NCBI GenBank assembly: GCA_964457335.1
Contig: CAYWGD010000018.1
Coordinates: forward strand, 20,487-84,486
DNA: 64,000 nucleotides
Source of the DNA: CAJBVW01 sp964457335
Lineage (GTDB): Bacteria; Myxococcota_A; UBA796; SXON01
Reading direction: 5' to 3'
Shown: piece by piece, positions 59,231 to 64,000 of the stretch
Layout: each line of letters starts with the position of its first letter
How positions within the stretch are numbered: position 1 is the first letter of the stretch
Notes under the pieces: generated by a model
Seen by the model: only the letters and a program-made list of their open reading frames with translations
What the model was told of the DNA's origin: nothing
Databases searched by the model: none
Program-made: the position numbers and the translations under genes

Positions 59231-61638
59231 TCGACCAGGTCCTCCGCGCCCCGCGGCGCCAGCTTGAAGTTCTCGAAGCTGTAGTTGAGCACGCCGGTGA
59301 CCGAGGCGTAGGTCGGAGAACCCGCGGGCTGGTCCAGCGCGTCCCAGAGGAAGTCGTCGACGCGGAGGCAGCCGCCGACCTCGAACTCGTCGTAGTCGCC
59401 CGGGTCGTCGGGGTTGGCGTTCGTCACGGACACGTCCGTGACCACGAGCAACATGCCCTCGTAGGGCTCCGCGAGCGAGCCGCCGGTGCCGACGTCGCAC
59501 GGGTCGACGGTGATCGGGTCGGGCACGACGCCGGTCCCGGTGACGGTGACGGTCGGGGAGGTGAGCTCGGTGAGGTCGTAGTACTCGTCGTAGGTGCCCG
59601 ACACGCGGACCACGTCGCCCACGGAGACGGCGTTGTCGCCGTAGTCGTAGACGTACAGGCCGCCGTACGTCGCGAGCGACGGATCCTGGACGAAGAAGCC
59701 GCTGCCCTCGCGCACGCCGGTCACGACCACGTCCTCGATGGCGAGGACCGCGCCCTCGGCGGGGTGCTCGGCGTGCGACGGGTCGCGGATGGCGTCGACG
59801 GTGGTGGTGCAGGCGCCGTCGGGGCTCGCCTCCTCGGGGCAGGCGTCGCACACGTCGCCGAGGCCGTCGCCGTCGGCGTCCGCCTGGTCGGCGTTGCCCT
59901 CGCGCGGGCAGTTGTCGTCCTCGTTGGGCACGCCGTCGTCGTCGATGTCGGCCGCGCCGCCCTCACACTCCGTCTCGACGGTGAGCGGGCACTCGTCGCA
60001 GGCGTCGCCAATCCCGTCGCCGTCCTCGTCCCACTGGTTCGGGTCGTACACCGACGCGCAGAGGTCGTCGCCGTCGGCCACGCCGTCGCCGTCGGCGTCG
60101 CCGCTCGTGGGCGCGGAGAGGTCGCAGCTGTCGCGCTCGTCGGTGCAGGTGTAGAGCGCGAAGAGCTCGCCGGCGTACTCGTAGCCGGACGGCATCGAGA
60201 TCCCCGCGAGCGCCGCGGTGAGGGTGGCCTCGACGTCCGCGAGCGTGTCGGCGTCGTCGCCGCTGTCGCCGTCGGCGACGCAGATGCTGCGCGACTCGCC
60301 GCACACGTCGAGCGCCTCGCACCAGTCCGGGGTGTCGGTCAGCGGCTGCACGAGGTCGGTCAGGCCGTACCGGGCCTGCCCGGCGACCACGACGAGGCGC
60401 ACGTCGGTGACCTGCGCCTCGATGATCTTGCGGTAGGGGGTGCGGTCCCAGGTGAAGACCGAGATGTCGGCCTGCATCCCCGCGGCGAGCTGCCCGAGGA
60501 CGCCGTCGGCGCCGACCGCGCGCGCGGCGTCGGTGGTCGACTTCTCCCAGAGCTCCACGTCGGAGAGCGGGCTCCCCTTGGCGGCGAGCCAGTCCGCGGC
60601 GCAGGCGAGCTCCTGCACCGGGGCCATCGAGCCCGAGGGTGTCCAGTCCGTGCCGATCGCCCAGGGGACGCCGAGCGCGGTGGCGATCTCGACGGGGGTG
60701 GTCGTGCCGTAGAGCGCGAGGTTCGAGCGCGGCGACCAGATGAGGCCGGTGCCGTCGGCGGCCATCTGCGCGAGCTGCGAGGTCGTCGCGTCCGCGCTGT
60801 GCACGTAGTACTGCCCGGGGCCGACCATGCCGATGTCGAACATGTGGTCGACCTCGTCGCGCACGGAGCCGTCCTTGCCCTCGGCCACGTGGTAGAGCGC
60901 CGCGTCGAGCGCGCCGGAGGCCAGCTCGGAGGTGGTCGAGGCGCCGTCGCTCGCGTCGAGCGTGTCCGTGACGTTGCTCGCGCTGTAGTCGATGTCGTAG
61001 CCGTCGAGCCCGCTGGCCGCGCTGCCCTCGTCGAGGTTGCGGATCAGCGTGTCGATGCAGTCGTCCTCGCCGCTCGAGCCGACCGCGGCGGTCGTGCCGT
61101 ACACGAGCTCGCGGGCCTCGGCCCACTTCATGATCTCGCAGCGGTAGGTGCTGCTGATCTCGAGGTAGGCGACGCGGTAGTCGTCGTAGCGATCGTCGCC
61201 CTGCCAGTCGTAGCGGTCCTCGAACTCGGGGCCGATCTCCCAGGGGGGGAGGGTGTTGTACTGGAGGTGGTTGTGCGCGTCGACGAGGCCGGGGGAGATC
61301 ACGCCCTCGGTGCACACGACCTCGGCGCCCGTCGTGTCGCAGTCGGCGCCGACGCAGGAGATCGTGCCGCTGGAGCGCGAGTAGACGACGTACCCGGCGA
61401 CCGGCCCCTCGGGCGCGAGCACCACGCCGGACAGCGCCACGGCGTCGCCGCTGCCGGCCTGCGCCTCGCAGTCGGGGAGGTCGGGGCCCTCGACGTCGCC
61501 GCCGTCGGGCGGGTCGGTGTCGCCGGTGTCGGTGTCGGTGTCGGTGTCGGGCGCGGTGTCGTCGCTCCCGCCGGTGTCTCCGGGCTCCTTGTCGGTGATC
61601 GTGGGGTCGCAGCCGGCGAGGACGAGGAGCAGGAACAC
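59227..61638 (-). CDS. lipoprotein: amidohydrolase-like domain + thrombospondin type 3 repeats + OB-like domain
   Basis: 803 residues. Short signal MFLLLVLAGC. After an acidic D/T linker, residues 65-450 form an amidohydrolase-type TIM barrel with GVISPGLVDAHNHLQY (HxH), HSADATTSQLAQMA (a later metal His), and IGTDWTPSGSM (metal Asp). Then DGDGVADGDDLCASVYDPNQ, EDGDGIGDACDECP, DIDDDGVPNEDDNCP and DADGDGLGDVCDACP form calcium-binding TSP3 repeats, followed by an OB-fold-like beta domain (EGAVLAIEDVVVTGVREGSG, SVGDVVRVSGTYDEYY). Extracellular, presumably calcium-stabilised hydrolase; substrate unknown. Confidence 0.9.
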   Translation of the reverse strand: MFLLLVLAGCDPTITDKEPGDTGGSDDTAPDTDTDTDTGDTDPPDGGDVEGPDLPDCEAQAGSGDAVALSGVVLAPEGPVAGYVVYSRSSGTISCVGADCDTTGAEVVCTEGVISPGLVDAHNHLQYNTLPPWEIGPEFEDRYDWQGDDRYDDYRVAYLEISSTYRCEIMKWAEARELVYGTTAAVGSSGEDDCIDTLIRNLDEGSAASGLDGYDIDYSASNVTDTLDASDGASTTSELASGALDAALYHVAEGKDGSVRDEVDHMFDIGMVGPGQYYVHSADATTSQLAQMAADGTGLIWSPRSNLALYGTTTPVEIATALGVPWAIGTDWTPSGSMAPVQELACAADWLAAKGSPLSDVELWEKSTTDAARAVGADGVLGQLAAGMQADISVFTWDRTPYRKIIEAQVTDVRLVVVAGQARYGLTDLVQPLTDTPDWCEALDVCGESRSICVADGDSGDDADTLADVEATLTAALAGISMPSGYEYAGELFALYTCTDERDSCDLSAPTSGDADGDGVADGDDLCASVYDPNQWDEDGDGIGDACDECPLTVETECEGGAADIDDDGVPNEDDNCPREGNADQADADGDGLGDVCDACPEEASPDGACTTTVDAIRDPSHAEHPAEGAVLAIEDVVVTGVREGSGFFVQDPSLATYGGLYVYDYGDNAVSVGDVVRVSGTYDEYYDLTELTSPTVTVTGTGVVPDPITVDPCDVGTGGSLAEPYEGMLLVVTDVSVTNANPDDPGDYDEFEVGGCLRVDDFLWDALDQPAGSPTYASVTGVLNYSFENFKLAPRGAEDLVE

Positions 61639-61675
61639 GGGCCCTCCGTGGGGGCCGCCGGCTTAACCTGCGCCG

Positions 61676-62641
61676 ATGCTGGATGCGTGGCTCGACGCCG
61701 TGGTGATGGTGCAGGTAGGCCCCTCGTTGTGCGCGGGCGTCGTGCTCGCCGAGGATCCGACCGACCGCGCGAGCACGGGGCCGGAGCGGACGGTCGCCAC
61801 GGCGTACCATTGCGTGGCGGCCGGGATGCGCCCGCTCGTGAGCTTCCGGGACGGGGGCGCGGCCGTGGGGCGTGTCGTGGCGCGCGACCCCGCCCACGAC
61901 CTCGCGCTCATCGCCGTCGAGGCCGACGTGGTGGGCCTCCCGCTGCGCCCCGAGCCCCCCGCGGTGGGGGACACCGTCTACGCGCTCGGCCACCCCTACG
62001 GGCAGGCGACGGGCGGCAAGCTCCAGGACCTGCTCGTGTGGAGCGCGTCGCGCGGGATGGTCGGCGGCGTGGGCCCCTGGCTCGTGCAGACCGACACGGC
62101 GCTCAACCCGGGCAACTCCGGCGGCCCGCTCGTCGACGAGCAGGGGCGCGTGATCGGGATCGTGTCCCGGAAGATCGCCGGGGAGGGGATCGGCTTCGCC
62201 GCGCGCGCCGACCGGGTGCAGGAGATGGCCGCGGAGCCCGACATGGGGCCGTTCCTCGGCGGGAGCTGGGGGCTCGGGGCGGGCTTTTTCCAGGGCGAGC
62301 GCGCCGAGATCGGCGGCAACGTCGTGGTCGTGGTCCGCGAGCGGCTCGTGGCGCGCGGGTGGCTCGGGCTCGGGCTCGGCGACGCCCAGCCCTTCGGGCT
62401 CCTCACGCTCGAGGCGCGCCAGCGCGTCGGCCGCGGGCCGCTCTCCACGAGCTTCGACCTCGGCGGGGGCGTGCGCTGGTTCGACGACACGGTCTCGCCG
62501 CTCGTGTCGGCGCGCGTGTCGCTCGCGTCCGTCGGCTTCGGCGCCCAGCTCGTGCACGGCGCCGGGGACGGGCCGCCCGAGGGCTGGGGGTGGACGCTCA
62601 CGCTCGACGTGGAGTGGCCGGGGAAGCTCGGGGTGTTCTGA
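61676..62641 (+). CDS. trypsin-like (S1C/HtrA-type) protease with added beta-rich C-terminus
   Basis: 321 residues. Catalytic His in TVATAYHCVAAG, Asp in PAHDLALIAVE and Ser in TALNPGNSGGPLVDEQGRVI. The HtrA PDZ domain is absent. Instead the last 120 residues alternate strands (IGGNVVVVVRERLVARGWLG, FGLLTLEARQRVG, STSFDLGGGVRWFDDTVSPL, WTLTLDVEWPGKLGVF), consistent with a barrel. No signal peptide is visible from ATG 61676, so the export route, or the start, is uncertain. Divergent from the amidohydrolase lipoprotein with a 37-bp gap. Confidence 0.85.
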   Translation: MLDAWLDAVVMVQVGPSLCAGVVLAEDPTDRASTGPERTVATAYHCVAAGMRPLVSFRDGGAAVGRVVARDPAHDLALIAVEADVVGLPLRPEPPAVGDTVYALGHPYGQATGGKLQDLLVWSASRGMVGGVGPWLVQTDTALNPGNSGGPLVDEQGRVIGIVSRKIAGEGIGFAARADRVQEMAAEPDMGPFLGGSWGLGAGFFQGERAEIGGNVVVVVRERLVARGWLGLGLGDAQPFGLLTLEARQRVGRGPLSTSFDLGGGVRWFDDTVSPLVSARVSLASVGFGAQLVHGAGDGPPEGWGWTLTLDVEWPGKLGVF

Positions 62642-62650
62642 CCGACGCGG

Positions 62651-63589
62651 TCAGATCATCATGCGCCGGCAGGCGGTCGCCAGCTCCGAGCGCGAGGCGA
62701 GCCCGAGGCGGTCGTAGATGCGGGTGAGGTGCTCGCGGACGGTCTCCGGGCTCCGCTCGAGGTCGCGCGCGATCTCGACCGCGGTGGCGCCGGCCGCCGC
62801 GAGCGACGCGATGCGCCGCTGGAGCGGGGTGAGGCGGGCGAGCACCGGCGGGAGCTCCATCGGCGCGACCGGCTCGAACTCGTAGAGCATCCCGCCGCCC
62901 GGCATGGCCCGGCCGTGCACGAAGGCGCCGGGCATCCAGGCGCGGTCGCTCCGCCCGAACACCGTCCCTTCCTTGCGCAAAAAGCAGCTCGCCCGCGCGC
63001 GGAGCCAGTCGGAGGCGCCGTGCGCGGCGAGCCAGCCGCACACCGACTCGTCGGCGCTCGCCGTGCCGTCGGGGCGCACCTCGACGACGCCCTCGGGCGC
63101 GGCCAGCACGACCTCCATGCCCCACGCGGTGCGGAAGGCGTCCCGCAGGCGGGCGGCGACGCGCTCGCGGACCGCGTCCGCCACGACCCACGGCGCCGCG
63201 GAGACGCGCACGAGCGACACGTGGCCGCGCACCTCGATGCCGTCCGTCACGTTGATGTGGATCGCCCGGCGGTAGCCGACCTCGGCGAACGAGAAGCGCC
63301 ACAGGCGGGAGAGGTAGAAGTCCTCCGGCGGGTCGCCGAGGATGTTGAGCGGCGCGACGTGGTCGGGATCCGACTCCGCGAGCACGGCCGCGAGGCCCTC
63401 CGAGACGCGCCAGCGCTCCTCGGCGGCCGGCGGGGCGCCGATCCCACGGACCCCGTGGAAGCGCACGATCTGGTCCCGCCCGCGGACGAGCATGTGGTGG
63501 TGTCCGGCGTCCGCCCCGGTCTCGGCGATCGCCCAGCGGATGGCCTCCGCGCGCAACGCGTGTGGTCGATCGAACAAGTGGTCGGACAT
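62651..63589 (-). CDS. LuxR-family transcriptional regulator
   Basis: 312 residues. The C-terminal HTH is clear: LTPLQRRIASLAAAGATAVE, IARDLERSPETVREHLTRIY and DRLGLASRSELATAC. The N-terminal 230 residues do not match the autoinducer domain or response-regulator receiver domain that I know; they are mixed alpha/beta with several Trp (WRVSEGLAAVLAES, RLWRFSFAEVGYRRAIHINV). Orphan regulator. A 25-nt palindrome lies 148-172 bp upstream of its start. Confidence 0.88.
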   Translation of the reverse strand: MSDHLFDRPHALRAEAIRWAIAETGADAGHHHMLVRGRDQIVRFHGVRGIGAPPAAEERWRVSEGLAAVLAESDPDHVAPLNILGDPPEDFYLSRLWRFSFAEVGYRRAIHINVTDGIEVRGHVSLVRVSAAPWVVADAVRERVAARLRDAFRTAWGMEVVLAAPEGVVEVRPDGTASADESVCGWLAAHGASDWLRARASCFLRKEGTVFGRSDRAWMPGAFVHGRAMPGGGMLYEFEPVAPMELPPVLARLTPLQRRIASLAAAGATAVEIARDLERSPETVREHLTRIYDRLGLASRSELATACRRMMI

Positions 63590-63628
63590 GGGTTGGTGCC
63601 TCGGCTCGAGGTCCGTAGCCCGGGCCCG

Positions 63629-63646
63629 CCCCCCCTTTTTGGGGGG
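63629..63646. promoter_or_regulatory. short C/G hairpin with T-loop upstream of the LuxR gene
   Basis: C-run (63629-63635), five T, then six G (63641-63646), giving a 6-bp stem. It lies 40-57 nt upstream of the LuxR start. On the minus strand it reads as G-rich then A-run, so it may affect the leader of that transcript. Weak evidence. Confidence 0.3.
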
Positions 63647-63736
63647 ACCCCGTGGATCGGCCGCCGCTCCGTGCGCTCGGTCGTTACGAACCCGCGAACA
63701 AGCGGCATCGTGGGCGGGGGCCGCGCGCCGCGCCGA

Positions 63737-63761
63737 AAGTGTTCACCGCTGGTGAACACTT
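63737..63761. promoter_or_regulatory. perfect 25-nt palindromic operator candidate
   Basis: Arms AAGTGTTCACC (63737-63747) and GGTGAACACTT (63751-63761) are perfectly complementary around GCT. It sits in the 232-bp gap (63590-63821) between the LuxR gene and the divergent exported-protein gene, 61 bp before the latter. Its AT-richer, symmetric form contrasts strongly with the surrounding GC-rich DNA. Likely a dimeric regulator site, with the adjacent LuxR protein the first candidate. Confidence 0.75.
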
Positions 63762-63821
63762 GCGTCGTCACACCCCGGCGCCTGGGCCGGGGGCCCGGCG
63801 GCGTGCTACCCGTCCGCCGTC

Positions 63822-64000
63822 GTGCTCGCGCTGCTCTCCATCCTCGCCATGCCCGCCCGCGCCGAGGAGCCGCCCGCTCCGGACGCGCCGCCCGCTCCGG
63901 ACGCGCCGCCTGCGCCGGACGCGCCGCCTGCGGACGCGCCCGCTCCGGACGCGCCCGCCGACGAGCTGCCGCCGCTGCTGAAGGAGCCGGCGCTCCTCGC
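63822..64000 (+). CDS. exported Pro/Ala/Asp-rich protein, N-terminal part, runs off the right edge
   Basis: GTG 63822 opens a signal peptide (VLALLSILAMPARA, cut before EEPPAP). The visible mature part consists of APDAPP-type repeats, several encoded by 18-bp near-identical units from 63876 to about 63940, and then DELPPLLKEPALL. The repeat is a probable flexible spacer across the periplasm or cell wall. The domain that would define function is outside the window. Confidence 0.7.
   Translation, partial: MLALLSILAMPARAEEPPAPDAPPAPDAPPAPDAPPADAPAPDAPADELPPLLKEPALL

Noticed and set aside
59764..62727. A 987-codon plus-strand frame across the amidohydrolase and protease genes
   Set aside because: It would overlap a strong amidohydrolase/TSP3 gene antisense and a protease gene out of frame; no domain is seen.

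Overview
The window is very GC-rich (roughly 70-75% by eye) and gene-dense, with short intergenic gaps and many overlapping stop/start codons (ATGA, GTGA, TGATG, one CTGA). The gene content points to a myxobacterium-like (Myxococcota) chromosome. The signs are a PknB-type Ser/Thr kinase with a membrane anchor, an FHA-GAF sigma-54 activator, many Asp/Thr/Gly-rich lipoproteins, a lipoprotein with thrombospondin type 3 repeats, a CotH-like protein, and three secreted proteins with a MYXO-CTERM-like tail (Cys, hydrophobic stretch, Arg cluster). I see no rRNA, tRNA, CRISPR array, insertion sequence or prophage. The taxonomy is inferred from gene style, not from a marker gene.

Region 1 (1-13320, all on the minus strand) is the most unusual part. 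Eight co-oriented genes lie almost end to end. In transcription order they are: a ferritin-like/amine-oxidase/Rieske fusion; a giant YndJ-like membrane/DUF5995/cytochrome P450 fusion; an ABC1 (UbiB/AarF) kinase; CofG and CofH (the two halves of FO synthase, which makes the deazaflavin chromophore of F420); an SDR; an FAD oxidoreductase; and a second ABC1 kinase cut by the window edge. It looks like one operon for a lipophilic, probably membrane-associated redox pathway that uses or makes a deazaflavin. I know of no described system with this composition. Immediately upstream is an FHA-GAF-AAA+-HTH sigma-54 activator (13378-15159), separated by a 37-nt imperfect palindrome.

Region 2 (15188-23031) holds a TPR-like exported protein, a Ser/Thr kinase operon with two lipoproteins (one with a DTSGG minisatellite tail), the PEP synthase/PPDK regulatory protein, and a CoA-transferase overlapping a 45-residue membrane microprotein, then a DUF2062 protein. 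Region 3 (23056-31270) has a four-gene operon (compact subtilase, FadL-type porin starting at CTG, MmgE/PrpD protein, membrane protein), a divergent membrane protein/CTERM pair, and trmB-moaE-moaD.

Region 4 (31327-48087) is a mix of surface lipoproteins, a VWA-like/CTERM pair, housekeeping enzymes (quinone oxidoreductase, SlyD, DJ-1/PfpI, MazG-like, MurG), an HTTM operon, two proteins with CxxCH haem motifs (one a copper monooxygenase-like protein), and a divergent MarR/metallo-beta-lactamase pair with a palindromic operator candidate.

Region 5 (48133-64000) holds a JAMM-DinG helicase fusion, CotH, an outer-membrane-type lipoprotein, a SpoU methyltransferase, a YpfJ-type zinc protease, a 301-bp gene-free stretch carrying a large nested inverted repeat, plant-type glutamate-cysteine ligase, a thioredoxin-like/CTERM pair, a double parvulin, an amidohydrolase-TSP3 lipoprotein, a trypsin-like protease with a beta-rich tail, a LuxR regulator, and the start of a secreted Pro/Ala-rich protein behind a perfect 25-nt palindrome.
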